From JADJPO01 sp963724535 (lineage in GTDB: Bacteria > Actinomycetota > Actinomycetes > Actinomycetales > Kineosporiaceae): 64,000 bases of DNA. Of the stretch, positions 51,777 through 60,115 are shown piece by piece; position 1 is the first letter of the stretch; each line of letters starts with the position of its first letter. A program made the position numbers and the translations under genes. Location: contig CAVRVD010000011.1 in the NCBI GenBank assembly GCA_963724535.1, positions 416,876 to 480,875 on the forward strand. The letters are read 5' to 3'. The notes under the pieces are model-generated. The model was given only the letters and a program-made list of their open reading frames with translations. It did no database searches and was not told where the DNA came from.

Positions 51777-52873
51777 CAGCGCACCCCCGCCGGAGTGGCA
51801 GGGCAAACGGCGGCCACGATCTCAGCGGCAACTCGGTCCAGCGGAACCACCGTGTGCGCCACGCCGGACGCGGCGACCGCACCCGGCATCCCCCACACCA
51901 CACTCGTCGCCTCGTCCTGGATGATGACATCACCACCGACCGCCCGGATCTGCGTGGCGCCCCTCTCGCCGTCCCGACCCATCCCGGTCAGGACGAGCGC
52001 GAGCAGCCGGTCACCGTAGACGGCTGCAGCGGAACGGAACAAGAGGTCGACAGCCGGGCGGCAGCGGTTCTCCGGTGGCGCATCGGTGAGCGCGACAGCC
52101 GCGCCGCCCGAGCGGTTGCGGATCTCCATGTGTCGCCCCCCGGGCGCGATCAGCACCCGACCGGGGATCACCTCGTCGCCGTCCACGGCCTCGCTGACCT
52201 GCAGGGGGCAGCACCGGTCGAGCCGCTCGGCGAGCAACCCGGTGAACAGCGGCGGCATGTGCTGGACGATCAGCACCGGGACGGCCAGAGAGGCCGGCAG
52301 CGCGGACAGCACCGTGGCCAGGGCGTCCGGGCCGCCGGTGGAACAACCCACGACGACGGCGCGCGCCGGCCCGCCACGCGCAATCCGGCGGGCCGCCGGC
52401 ACGGCCGGGGCGGGCGGGAGGATGGGTCGCGGTGAGTGCGGCGCCGGGAGGCCGATCCCGGTCAACGCCTTGAGCTTGGGGGTGAGCTGTTCGCGGATGT
52501 CGGCCAGGCTCTGGACGAACCCGGCGACGTTCGAGGGCTTGGTGACGTAGTCGCTCGCCCCTGCGGTCAGCGCGTCCAGGGTGGTCGAGGCGCCACGCTC
52601 GGTGAGCGTGGCGAACATGACGATCGGCAGCCGGGGGTGAGTGCGGCGGATCGCCCGGACCGCCTCAATGCCGTTCATCACGGGCATCTCGATGTCCATG
52701 GTCACCGCGTCCGGGGACAGCGAGGCCACCCGCTCGACGGCCAGCGACCCGTTCGGGGCGGTGCCGATCACCTCGATCTGCGGGTCCGCGGCCAGCGCGT
52801 CGGTGACCAGCTTGCGGATCACTGCGGAGTCGTCGACCACGAGGACCCTGATCCGCCGTCCACCGGGGCTCAT
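51776..52873 (-). CDS. cheB: Chemotaxis methylesterase/response regulator CheB
   Basis: A 365-residue protein with an N-terminal receiver (phosphoacceptor Asp60 in TMDIEMP; Asp14-Asp15 acidic pair), a linker, and a C-terminal methylesterase domain. The catalytic Ser178 is in VVVGCSTGGPDAL; VPVLIVQHMP and GMGRDGERG are also present. It demethylates receptor glutamates. Overlaps cheY upstream and cheR downstream by ATGA. Confidence 0.96.
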   Translation of the reverse strand: MSPGGRRIRVLVVDDSAVIRKLVTDALAADPQIEVIGTAPNGSLAVERVASLSPDAVTMDIEMPVMNGIEAVRAIRRTHPRLPIVMFATLTERGASTTLDALTAGASDYVTKPSNVAGFVQSLADIREQLTPKLKALTGIGLPAPHSPRPILPPAPAVPAARRIARGGPARAVVVGCSTGGPDALATVLSALPASLAVPVLIVQHMPPLFTGLLAERLDRCCPLQVSEAVDGDEVIPGRVLIAPGGRHMEIRNRSGGAAVALTDAPPENRCRPAVDLLFRSAAAVYGDRLLALVLTGMGRDGERGATQIRAVGGDVIIQDEATSVVWGMPGAVAASGVAHTVVPLDRVAAEIVAAVCPATPAGVR

Positions 52874-53241
52874 GCGCGCACCAGGCCGAGCAGGGCGAGC
52901 TTGTCGGTGATGATCTCGTCGGTGAACGGCTTGATCACGTACTCGTCGGCACCGGCCGCCAGTGCGCGGGCGATGTTGGCCTGCTCGCTCTCGGTGGTGA
53001 CCATCATCAGCGCGACGCCCCGGTACTCCTCGCGGGCCCGCACCCGCGTGATGAAGGTCAGGCCGTCCATGACCGGCATGTTCCAGTCGACCAGGACGAC
53101 GCCGGGGGTGGGCCCGGAGTCCATCACCACCAGCGCCCGGGCGCCGTCACCGGCCTGGGCGACCTCGAAGCCGAGCCCTGCCAGCAGCCGGGTCAGGATC
53201 GACCGCATGGCTGACGAGTCGTCGACCACCAGTGCCCGCAT
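52870..53241 (-). CDS. cheY: Chemotaxis response regulator CheY
   Basis: A 123-residue single-domain receiver. The acidic pair is Asp7-Asp8, phosphoacceptor Asp52 (VDWNMP), Thr82-Thr83 and Lys104 (YVIKPF). All catalytic residues are present. It leads the minus-strand chemotaxis operon; the next genes overlap in series. The kinase cheA and coupling protein cheW must be encoded elsewhere. Confidence 0.95.
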   Translation of the reverse strand: MRALVVDDSSAMRSILTRLLAGLGFEVAQAGDGARALVVMDSGPTPGVVLVDWNMPVMDGLTFITRVRAREEYRGVALMMVTTESEQANIARALAAGADEYVIKPFTDEIITDKLALLGLVRA

Positions 53242-53296
53242 CGTTCTCCTCGATGACGTCGTCGGCGCGTGGCGGGCCGGCGAAGTGTCTCCCCCT

Positions 53297-53329
53297 GTGT
53301 CGGCAGATCAGGGCCGCGGCTCGAGTTTC
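53297..53329 (-). promoter_or_regulatory. Possible sigma-28 promoter for the che operon
   Basis: On the minus strand, GAAACTCG (53329-53322) is followed after 17 bases by GCCGACAC (53304-53297). The -10 matches 6 of 8 bases of GCCGATAA, but the spacing from the -35-like box is two bases longer than consensus. It lies 56 bases before the cheY start. It is a weak candidate; another sigma factor may be used. Confidence 0.3.
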
Positions 53330-53384
53330 GACGTCCAACGTCCGTTCGGGGGTGAGGGCGAGCAGCACCGTGGTCGGTCGCGGG

Positions 53385-54413
53385 TCACAGGGTGTACCGG
53401 TCTAGACGGAACCCGTCCTCATCGGTGACAACGCCGCCGCTGACCTCGACAAGGGCGTGGGCGACGGCGTGCACGACCGGCCGCACCCGTTCCCTGGCTG
53501 CGACGTAGGACGGCGAGGGCCGGCGCCGCTCGCGTTCCTCAGGCTCGGGGCAGGACCAGCGCACCTCGTAGCTCACGAACGGGTGAGCGGCCCAGTCCTG
53601 GTCGGCGACCGACGGCTCGCCGGGGTCGCTGACATGCACAAGGACCTCGACCGCGCCGTCCACGCCATGGCCATCGGCGCCGCGCTCGCCGAGCTCGGCG
53701 ACCACGGCGTAGGCGTCGATGGTGTCCTCATCCGCCAGGGCCTGCAGGTCGTTCTCGTCTGCCACGACGTGCAGGGCAGCGAGCTCCTCGGCCACAAGCG
53801 GGTCCTCGCCGGTGTCGCCGGCGATCCGGGCCCCGGAATACGCCTGCTCGTCCGGTCCGGCCCAGTCGGCGGCGTCGACGGCCAGCTCGGCGTGGGGCAG
53901 GACGCGCAGGACGATGCCGTGGACCAGCTCGGGGTCGAGCCAGGTGGGGGAGTGGACGAGGATGTCGACCGCCCGGTCGGGGTCGGGCTGCAGCATCCCT
54001 CCCCCGGCGACTCGGACGGCGCCGTGCACCCGCCGGGCGAGGCCGACGAGCAGGCGCAGTGCGCGCTCCTCCTCCCGCCAGGGCAGCCCGTCGGGGAAGG
54101 CCCGGGCCAGGCCGTCCCGGTCGTCCAACCCGGGGGGCGGAGGGTCCTCTCGCTCGTGGGGTGCCTCCAGGGCGTAAGCGAGCGTCCACGGCATCGGGAC
54201 GTCGGCGTCCACAGCCTGCTCCATGGTCAGCTCGAAAGGTCCCGACAGGCGCGAGTGCCGACCGAAGCGCACCTCGCCGTCCCGCAGCAGGGAGCCGGAC
54301 GGGACCCGGCAGCTGACCAGCTCGCTGATCTCGGCAACCGGGCAGGTGCTCGGCACCAGGAGCAGGTGCCGTTCTCGCAAGGCGGGCTGAGCGGGGCGGC
54401 CCCAGCGCGCCAT
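53385..54413 (-). CDS. Hypothetical protein
   Basis: A 342-residue acidic, soluble protein I do not recognise. It lacks signal peptide, membrane segments or an obvious motif. Two stretches look structured: TMEQAVDADVPMPWTLAYAL and REEERALRLLVGLARRVHGA. A C-terminal segment with VSYEVRWSCPEPEERERRRP follows. It lies one base downstream of dcd on the same strand and may be cotranscribed with it. The intact frame, high third-position GC and tight spacing support a real gene. Confidence 0.75.
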   Translation of the reverse strand: MARWGRPAQPALRERHLLLVPSTCPVAEISELVSCRVPSGSLLRDGEVRFGRHSRLSGPFELTMEQAVDADVPMPWTLAYALEAPHEREDPPPPGLDDRDGLARAFPDGLPWREEERALRLLVGLARRVHGAVRVAGGGMLQPDPDRAVDILVHSPTWLDPELVHGIVLRVLPHAELAVDAADWAGPDEQAYSGARIAGDTGEDPLVAEELAALHVVADENDLQALADEDTIDAYAVVAELGERGADGHGVDGAVEVLVHVSDPGEPSVADQDWAAHPFVSYEVRWSCPEPEERERRRPSPSYVAARERVRPVVHAVAHALVEVSGGVVTDEDGFRLDRYTL

Positions 54414-54414
54414 C

Positions 54415-54990
54415 TCAGACCCTCGTGCGATGGAAGGACTTGTGGGACAGGCTCGCGGTCGGGCCTCGCTGGCCCTGGTAGCGCGAGCCGTAGCCGGTGG
54501 TTCCGTAGGGGTGCTCGGCGGCGCTGGAGAGGCGGAAGAAGCACAGCTGGCCGATCTTCATGCCTGGCCACAGCGTGATCGGCAGGGTGGCCACGTTGCT
54601 CAGCTCGAGGGTGACGTGCCCGGAGAAGCCGGGGTCGATGAAGCCGGCCGTGGAGTGGGTGAGCAGACCGAGCCGGCCGAGGCTGGACTTGCCCTCCAGG
54701 CGGGCGGCGACGTCGTCCGGCAACGTGACCACCTCGTAGGTGGAGGCGAGCACGAACTCGCCCGGGTGCAGCACGAACGGCTCGTCGGGGTCGACCTCGA
54801 CCAGGCGGGTCAGGTCGGGCTGAGGCTGGGAGGGATCGATGACCGCGTACTTGTGGTTGTCGAAGAGCCGGAAGTAGCGGTCGATCCGCACGTCGATGCT
54901 GGAGGGCTGGACCATCTCGGGCTCGTACGGATCGAGGACGACGCGTCCGCCCTCGATCTCGTCCCGGATGTCACGGTCGGACAGCAGCAC
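54415..54990 (-). CDS. dcd: dCTP deaminase
   Basis: A 191-residue trimeric nucleotide enzyme converting dCTP to dUTP, possibly on to dUMP as in the bifunctional actinobacterial type. Motifs: MLLSDRDIRDEIEGGRVVLD, QPSSIDVRIDRYFRLF, EGKSSLGRLGLLTHSTAGFI and the catalytic DPGFSGHVTLELSN, then GMKIGQLCFFRLSS and YGSRYQGQRGPTAS. The start is GTG. Length is standard. Upstream lies the second copy of the hairpin repeat. Confidence 0.96.
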   Translation of the reverse strand: MLLSDRDIRDEIEGGRVVLDPYEPEMVQPSSIDVRIDRYFRLFDNHKYAVIDPSQPQPDLTRLVEVDPDEPFVLHPGEFVLASTYEVVTLPDDVAARLEGKSSLGRLGLLTHSTAGFIDPGFSGHVTLELSNVATLPITLWPGMKIGQLCFFRLSSAAEHPYGTTGYGSRYQGQRGPTASLSHKSFHRTRV

Positions 54991-55069
54991 GGGGCCACGT
55001 TAGCCGGTGATGGGCGTGGCCGGAGTCGCACAGCGGGTGCTGGTGGGCGGGGTCACGACCACCACGCTG

Positions 55070-55172
55070 CACACTGATCTTCACGCTGATCTGCACGATG
55101 CGGGTGAAGATCACCGTGCAGCGCAGCGGCTGCCATAGCGACCCGTGGTCCGCACACTGATCTTCACGCATA
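55070..55172. repeat. Dispersed intergenic hairpin repeat, copy 2
   Basis: Shares with copy 1 (48365-48474) the arms tgatcttcac / gtgaagatca (55075-55084 with 55104-55113), the core GCAGCGG-CTGCCATAGC (one G shorter) and a trailing CACACTGATCTTCACGCAT. Hairpin B has lost its right arm here. It lies between dcd and tRNA-Gly. Confidence 0.8.
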
Positions 55173-55238
55173 CCGGTCCGAGCACACCCAGCGATCGGGT
55201 TGCTACGATGCGACGGGTTGGCGCCCGAATGGCGCTCT

Positions 55239-55312
55239 GCGGGTGTAGTTCAATGGCAGAACATCAGCTTCCCAAGCTGACAGTGCGGGTTCGATTCCCG
55301 TCACCCGCTCCA
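55239..55312 (+). tRNA. tRNA-Gly (anticodon CCC)
   Basis: A 74-base tRNA. The acceptor stem gcgggtg / cacccgc is perfect, the T-arm contains GTTCGATTC, and the anticodon loop ttCCCaa is closed by tcagc / gctga. The 3' CCA is encoded. It stands alone and marks the left edge of the accessory region, as glycine tRNAs often serve as integration sites. Confidence 0.96.
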
Positions 55313-55765
55313 GGGAAACGTGCAGGTCAGCGGCTTGTTGGCGAAGACATCACATTCCGGGCCAGCGTAGCTCTTTGGCCGCTATGTACCTTTCGAGGCC
55401 CTCATAGACCGTTCTATAGCCCACGTATAGCCCACGCCAGCTAGGCACCCTCGGCAAAGTGGCCGCCGCCGGACGGCCTCGGTCCTGGCCCGGGTGTGGA
55501 GCATGCTGGCCAGGATCCCAGCTGCGCGGGTGAAGTGGTGCGCGATCGCCTACAGCACGGCCCAGGCCGCGTCGCCTGGAACGACGCCGAGGGCAGGTTA
55601 GTGGCGTGTGGGGCCAGGCGGCGGACCACGGCCAACGCCTCGGCCGGGACCGGGCCCTCCAAACGTCGACGGACTCCCCCCGCCGCAGCCAGATCCCGGC
55701 CACCACCGGGGGCGCAATTGGGGTCGACACCACCGCGATCAGCGGGTGCAGTGTCTTCTTGCCTC
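55313..55765. other. Degenerate intergenic region after tRNA-Gly
   Basis: I see no credible gene in these 453 bases. It contains a short direct repeat TATAGCCCAC twice (near 55411-55431). On the minus strand there are short protein-like stretches in shifting frames (for example AIAHHFTRAAGILASMLHTR), which could be remains of a lost gene. I found no second copy of the tRNA 3' end downstream in the window. Confidence 0.5.
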
Positions 55766-56740
55766 TCAGTTCGCCGACGCCAATGTCCTCAGGTGCTCTA
55801 TCACGTCACAGGGAACCCGTGTGGGACCGTTCCAGGTCCGCGAGATCAGCGTGGCCTGCGATGGGTGTAGCCAGGTCATCCAGGCCTCGATCGGCTCCGC
55901 TGATGCTGCCTCGATCAGTCCGGCCCACACCTTCTCGACGTCCAGCAGCGCGGGAACACCCTGCCCGGCCGGCCCGGCTGTGGGCGGCCGGTCCGAGGTC
56001 GCCGATGCCGCAGGGAGGGACGGGTGCTCGGCCCGGGACCGGGAGATCGCCGCCGGCGGGCACGCCGACTCCAGCGCAGCCACCACCTGCTCGACCTGGG
56101 CGGCGCCCAGCCGGGTGCCGCGACGCAGCAAGTCCAGGCTCAGATCCAGCTCCCCGACAACGTGGATGTCGCCGAGGCGGGCACGGGTGTTCCGTCGCCG
56201 GGCCAGCACCAGCAACGGGACCACCTCGGCCGGTGCGAGCCCCTGCTCGATCAGCACGGCGCGCACGGCGGCCGCCTGAGCGCGCAGGTTGCCGGTGGCC
56301 TCGTCGGCCGGCTCCTGCCCTCGCCACAGCCGCCCCTCGGCGACCCGGACATCCCGCCAGTTCTTCACGTCCACGACGAACACCCCGCCCGGCCCGGCCA
56401 ACAGGACGTCGATGTTCGCTGCCCTGGTCCCCGGCCAGCGGCGGTCGGGCAGCACTGTCCACCCGGTGTCCACCATGTCGACCAGCACCCGGACCACCCG
56501 CTGCTCGCCCTCGGCCCCGGCAAGGAACCGGCCCCGGCGTTGCCGCAGCTCGCCCAGCACCTGAGTCAGGCTGGACACCTGCCGCTGCACGCCCTCGATG
56601 TCCAGGCCCAGCTGCACCGCCTCACCCAACGCCGACCGTCCACCCGGGTCCGGCTCCACCACGGGCGGCTCACCGGGCAATTCGGACGAGCCCACACTCA
56701 CATCATGACCTCGACCCGTCCCAGACGAACCTGTAGCCAT
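55766..56740 (-). CDS. NERD-domain (nuclease-related) protein
   Basis: A 324-residue protein. The NERD domain is at about residues 65-190: GAEGEQRVVRVLVDMVD, the core NIDVLLAGPGGVFVVDVKNW (D...VKNW is the Asp/Lys signature of the nuclease-like fold), and LRAQAAAVRAVL. The C-terminal part ends in ASAEPIEAWMTWLHPSQATL. NERD proteins are predicted nucleases or DNA-processing factors, often in mobile or defence regions. It is the first intact gene after the tRNA and stands apart from neighbours. Confidence 0.8.
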   Translation of the reverse strand: MATGSSGTGRGHDVSVGSSELPGEPPVVEPDPGGRSALGEAVQLGLDIEGVQRQVSSLTQVLGELRQRRGRFLAGAEGEQRVVRVLVDMVDTGWTVLPDRRWPGTRAANIDVLLAGPGGVFVVDVKNWRDVRVAEGRLWRGQEPADEATGNLRAQAAAVRAVLIEQGLAPAEVVPLLVLARRRNTRARLGDIHVVGELDLSLDLLRRGTRLGAAQVEQVVAALESACPPAAISRSRAEHPSLPAASATSDRPPTAGPAGQGVPALLDVEKVWAGLIEAASAEPIEAWMTWLHPSQATLISRTWNGPTRVPCDVIEHLRTLASAN

Positions 56741-56850
56741 CGATCAAGGAAGACCCGTCGTCCTACCCCGTCCGACGCGCCACGGCAGATCCCGACGTTG
56801 GTTGGCCGAGCAAGCAGACCTCGTCGCGGGCGCTCCGACATGATGAACGT

Positions 56851-57018
56851 ATGGAGGCGACTTGGACCCTCAACGAGCTACTGGAGGAGCTCCACCGCTT
56901 CGAGCTTGCCGCGAGAAACGCCGGACTGGCTAAGAAGTCTGTAAGAACGTACGTAGATCGTTCGCGGATCTTCCTTCGGTGGCTAGCAGGCGAGTACGAG
57001 TTTCAGGGACCTCGATAG
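56851..57018 (+). CDS. Orphan integrase N-terminal (SAM-like) domain protein, 55 aa
   Basis: A 55-residue ORF with the helical core LLEELHRFELAARNAGLAKK followed by SVRTYVDRSRIFLRWLAGEY, strongly like the core-binding (SAM-like) N-domain of tyrosine recombinases, which begins by recognising DNA. The catalytic domain is absent. Comparable stand-alone proteins occur in actinobacterial accessory regions. Base composition is visibly less GC-rich than in the flagellar genes. It may be a real small protein or the stump of an integrase. The flanks (56741-56850 and 57019-57124) hold nothing else I can support. Confidence 0.55.
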   Translation: MEATWTLNELLEELHRFELAARNAGLAKKSVRTYVDRSRIFLRWLAGEYEFQGPR

Positions 57019-57124
57019 AGCGATTCGAGCGGGCTCGCAGAGCAGCGTCGTTCGCGACTAGTTGCATGCATCCAGCACCACCAGCGACAACGTATTGCCG
57101 CGCCACTCGCGCCATGTGCGGTTG

Positions 57125-57163
57125 GGCTACCAGGGTAGCCACCTGGGTACTACCAAGGTAGTA
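57125..57163 (+). promoter_or_regulatory. Twin palindromic operators of the toxin-antitoxin operon
   Basis: Two inverted repeats with the same core CTACC-NN-GGTAG: ggctacc-ag-ggtagcc (57125-57140) and tactacc-aa-ggtagta (57148-57163), centres 23 bases apart, just before the antitoxin ATG. Ribbon-helix-helix antitoxins bind such paired palindromes and autorepress. The AT-rich patch inside the second copy may contain the -10. Confidence 0.75.
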
Positions 57164-57170
57164 TTACGGC

Positions 57171-57401
57171 ATGAAACTCAGCATTAGCCTGTCTGACGAC
57201 GAGGTAGCGGCTCTCGACAAGTACGCTCAGGCCGCGGGGCTCCCCTCGCGGTCGGCGGCGATCCAGCGGGCCATCCGACTACTGGGGGACCCAGAGCTCG
57301 AGGACGCGTATGCCGAGGCGTGGGACGAGTGGCAGGCCTCGGGCGACGCGGAGGCGTGGGAGTCCACCGCGGGCGACGGGCTGGTCGATGCTGCGCGGTG
57401 A
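57171..57401 (+). CDS. Ribbon-helix-helix antitoxin (MazE-like)
   Basis: A 76-residue protein. The N-terminal ribbon-helix-helix is MKLSISLSDDEVAALDKYAQ, then AAGLPSRSAAIQRAIRLLG. The acidic C-terminus (EDAYAEAWDEWQASGDAEAW) should wrap the toxin and neutralise it. It overlaps the MazF start by 14 bases, giving coupled synthesis. Preceded by two palindromic operators. Confidence 0.88.
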   Translation: MKLSISLSDDEVAALDKYAQAAGLPSRSAAIQRAIRLLGDPELEDAYAEAWDEWQASGDAEAWESTAGDGLVDAAR

Positions 57402-57735
57402 GATCCGACTGGTCGACCTCGATCCGGTTCGATCTGGCGAGGCGAACAAGCGACGGCCAGCGGTCGTGGTCAGCAACGACCGTGCGAACACCACGGCAGC
57501 TCGGCTCGGGCGAGGAGTGGTGACCGTGGTCCCAGTGACCAGCACGATCACACACGTCTACCCGTTCCAGGTGCTGCTCCCGGCCAACGAGACCGGCCTT
57601 CGGGCCGAGTCCAAGGCGCAGGCCGAGCAAGTTCGCTCGGTCTCCGTCGCGCGCCTTGGCCAAGTGATCGGCAAGGTGCCCGTGCATCTCATGGCACACC
57701 TCGACGACGCCCTCCGGCTTCACCTCCAACTCTGA
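57388..57735 (+). CDS. mazF: MazF-family endoribonuclease toxin
   Basis: A 115-residue PemK/MazF toxin. Motifs: MLRGEIRLVDLDPVRSGEAN, KRRPAVVVSNDRAN, VVTVVPVTST, KAQAEQVRSVSVARLGQVIG. MazF enzymes cut mRNA, often at short specific sequences, and halt growth when antitoxin falls. The ATG at 57388 overlaps the antitoxin gene; an upstream in-frame opening would be internal to that gene. Length is standard. Confidence 0.92.
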   Translation: MLRGEIRLVDLDPVRSGEANKRRPAVVVSNDRANTTAARLGRGVVTVVPVTSTITHVYPFQVLLPANETGLRAESKAQAEQVRSVSVARLGQVIGKVPVHLMAHLDDALRLHLQL

Positions 57736-57797
57736 CAGGCATATGGCAGCCCCCGTTCGAGGTTCACATAGAGCCCGACAGCGGCAGAGGAGTGTGT

Positions 57798-58847
57798 TCA
57801 GGCGTAGTCCGCCGAGACTTCTTGCGCTTGTGCGTCGACGGTGAGGTGACCTCCGTAGGGGAGGATCCATTGGGGTCGGGTGTGGCCGAAGGGGACGCCG
57901 ACGCAGACGACGGCATCGGGGTTGTACCGGTGGACGATGTCGACGGCAGTGTCGCGCTGGGCGGCCCGATATGCGGCACGCCCGGCGGCGTCCGGGCGGT
58001 GCTCGAAGCTGGACGCCGGCGGCCGGGCGACGAGTACGGCATCAACTGCGTCGATCAGTCCTCGCTCGCCCAGGGATCGCAGGATCCAGCCGAACTCCCG
58101 TGCGGGGATGAGGTCCTCACTGGACTCCAGCAGGAGCACGCCGCCGTCGAGGACGCCGGGGTCGGCGGGGAAGCGGCCCGCCGTCAGGATCCACTGGACC
58201 ACCTCGATGCAGCCGCCCCAGGTCCGCCCGGTGACCGTCCGGGACGGCCCCGCCCAGGTCCACGGCTCGGTCGGCTCGCGGTCGCCGTACTCGCACAACG
58301 CGGCCGGGTCCTGCCATTCCTTGCCGATGTCCTCGGACTCGCCGGGTTCGGTGACCTGGACTCGCTCCCCGGTCAGCAGCGCAGCGCGCAGCGCGGCCTC
58401 GTGACTGGGGTCCAGGCCCGGGCCGGGCCCGAGGTGCACCTGCGTGGAGCCGCCGTAGAACCCGGCGACTCCATGGGTTCACAACCAGGACAGGATGTTC
58501 GTGTTGTCGCAGTAGCCGAGGAAGGGCTTGGGGTCGGCGCGGACGGCGGCAGCGTCCAGGTGGGGGACGACGGTGATCTGGTCCTCTCCACCGATGGTCG
58601 CCAGAACGGCGCGGATCCGCGGGTCCGCGAACGCTGCATTCAGGTCAGCCGCTCGGTCACCGGCGGAGGCATCAAGCTGGCGCGTCGTCGGGTACTCCAC
58701 CGGGACCAGGCCGGTGGCCTCCGTCAGGCGGCGCATCGCCTGCACGTGCACAGCCGCCCCGACGGCGGGCGCGGCAAACGACGGCGACAGCACCGCAACC
58801 CTGTCACCGGGGGAAGCCTTGCGCGGACGCACGAGATCGAAGGTCAC
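57798..58847 (-). pseudogene. Peptidase S66 (LD-carboxypeptidase/MccF-like), nonsense mutation
   Basis: The reading frame is continuous over 349 codons except for a TGA at codon 123 (58479-58481), where family members have Trp (NTNILSWL-W-THG). One base change (TGG to TGA) explains it. In addition the nucleophile motif GYSD reads GYCD (Cys113 instead of Ser), a second single-base change. Downstream, LLLESSEDL and VGVPFGHTRPQWILPYGGHL with the catalytic Glu and His are intact. S66 enzymes cleave LD bonds of peptidoglycan peptides or microcin C7-type conjugates. GTG at 58847 opens the frame at DLVRPRKASPGDRVAVLSPS. A truncated product or internal restart near 58439 is possible but would be inactive. 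Confidence 0.88.
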
Positions 58848-59388
58848 ACCACATCGAAGCACGAGCAGGACGCCACGTACCTGCTCGTCACCGCTCGCCG
58901 ACACGATGCCGCGGTCCACCCGGCGGCACGAACAAACGCTGCGCGTCCACCCCGCGGCTGACCGGGCCAAGACGGGAACGCCGCAACCATGACCGGGCGG
59001 CGAATGGCCGCAGAGCGGCAGGAGAGTCTGTCAGCACGGGCCGTGGCGGGACCGGAGGCCGACCGGGGAAGGGCATCGCAGCCTTCTCCTGCTGGGACAC
59101 TCTCGAGGTGCCCTGGAAGCCGTCCTTCACCAGCGCCGTTCAGGTCGACCATCGTCTCGACCCCTATCGGGATCGAGGGGCCTCCTCTCGGACATCGATC
59201 ACCAGGTTTGCGTTTGTACGTCCAAGTCGGCGCCCTGTGCACCCAGATGTCAGGACATCCTTGGTGGCGGAGGTGGTCAGAGCCGCGCGAGTTCGTCGTA
59301 AACCTTCACCCTGATCACGAATGCGCCGGATCGGTGGCAGCGCGTAGCGGCCGGTCGGTGGTCGCAGCCGGCGTTCGAGTGTCGGTTG
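58848..59388. other. Intergenic region before the IS66 fragment
   Basis: I see no credible gene here. The right part (about 59277-59388) may belong to the 3' end of the IS66 element, since a short minus-strand coding-like stretch (VIRVKVYDELARL) occurs, but I could not identify a terminal inverted repeat. Confidence 0.4.
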
Positions 59389-59595
59389 TCAGGTGACGAC
59401 GGAGCCGTCGGGTATCCAGACGTGTCCGAGGAACACGTCGAGCAGGGTCTTGAACTGGTCAAGGCCGTGTTTCGCGGCGGTCGTGAGGTAGCCCAGGATC
59501 CGGTACCGGTCTTGGGTTCTGGGGATGCTGGTGAGCCGTCCGGAGATCTTCTGCTGGATCTTCGAGGGGCGCAGGCCGCGTTCGGCATCGTTGGA
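59389..59595 (-). pseudogene. IS66 transposase, C-terminal fragment
   Basis: The 68-codon end of an IS66-family transposase: SNDAERGLRPSKIQQKISGR, then LTSIPRTQDRYRILGYLTTA and AKHGLDQFKTLLDVFLGHVW. The preceding part of the same gene lies at 63469-64000. When the DNA between is removed at the shared GGA, the frame joins as VPPTS-NDAERG. The stop is at 59389. The gene was therefore split by the recombinase element. Confidence 0.88.
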
Positions 59596-59648
59596 CGATC
59601 CCAGAGTCGAGTGCACTGGTTGATGGTGTAGCTCAAGGTCTGGTCCTG

Positions 59649-59945
59649 GTGCGGGTGACGCACCGGTTCCACCCGCTGTTTGGCGGCGAGTTCGAGTTCG
59701 TCAAGCGGCGCAGGAACTGGGCAGCCGACCGGGTGTACGTCTTCGATCCCGATGGTGAGTTGTTGTCGCTGCCCGTGGAGTGGACCGACCTGGCCGCCCA
59801 GGACCCGTTCGTGGTGGTGGCTGCGGGGCGTTCACCGTTTCGGACGCAGGATCTGTTGGAGTTGGCCGCTCTGGTCCAAGTCCTCACCCAGGGGTGTACC
59901 GGTCGGCCGGTCGGTGAGCGGACTGTCGAGCGGATTACACCGTGA
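59649..59945 (+). CDS. DUF5372-like mobile-element protein
   Basis: A 98-residue protein: MRVTHRFHPLFGGEFEFVKR, then RNWAADRVYVFDPDGELLSL and VVVAAGRSPFRTQDLLELAA. It resembles a small protein family that regularly accompanies actinobacterial recombinase elements (DUF5372 by recollection of its RVTHPFHPLFG opening). The function is unknown. GTG start near the left end of the element. Confidence 0.7.
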   Translation: MRVTHRFHPLFGGEFEFVKRRRNWAADRVYVFDPDGELLSLPVEWTDLAAQDPFVVVAAGRSPFRTQDLLELAALVQVLTQGCTGRPVGERTVERITP

Positions 59946-60115
59946 CTGTCCATGGGATTCCGACCGGGTTGCTTGGCTGGCTCTATCTAGCTCGCGGCTC
60001 CCCGTGAGGGAATCCTTTGCTGTGGAGGAATTCACTGGTTCCGCGTGGCGTGTCATGGTGATTCTGGTGATTCTGTCCGGCATCATTAGCTGGACCGAAT
60101 GGGCTGGGAGGCGTC

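Noticed and set aside
58479..58970. Two separate genes in the S66 region
   Set aside because: Both halves lie in the same frame and match one peptidase; the TGA replaces a conserved Trp, so a nonsense mutation is the simpler reading.
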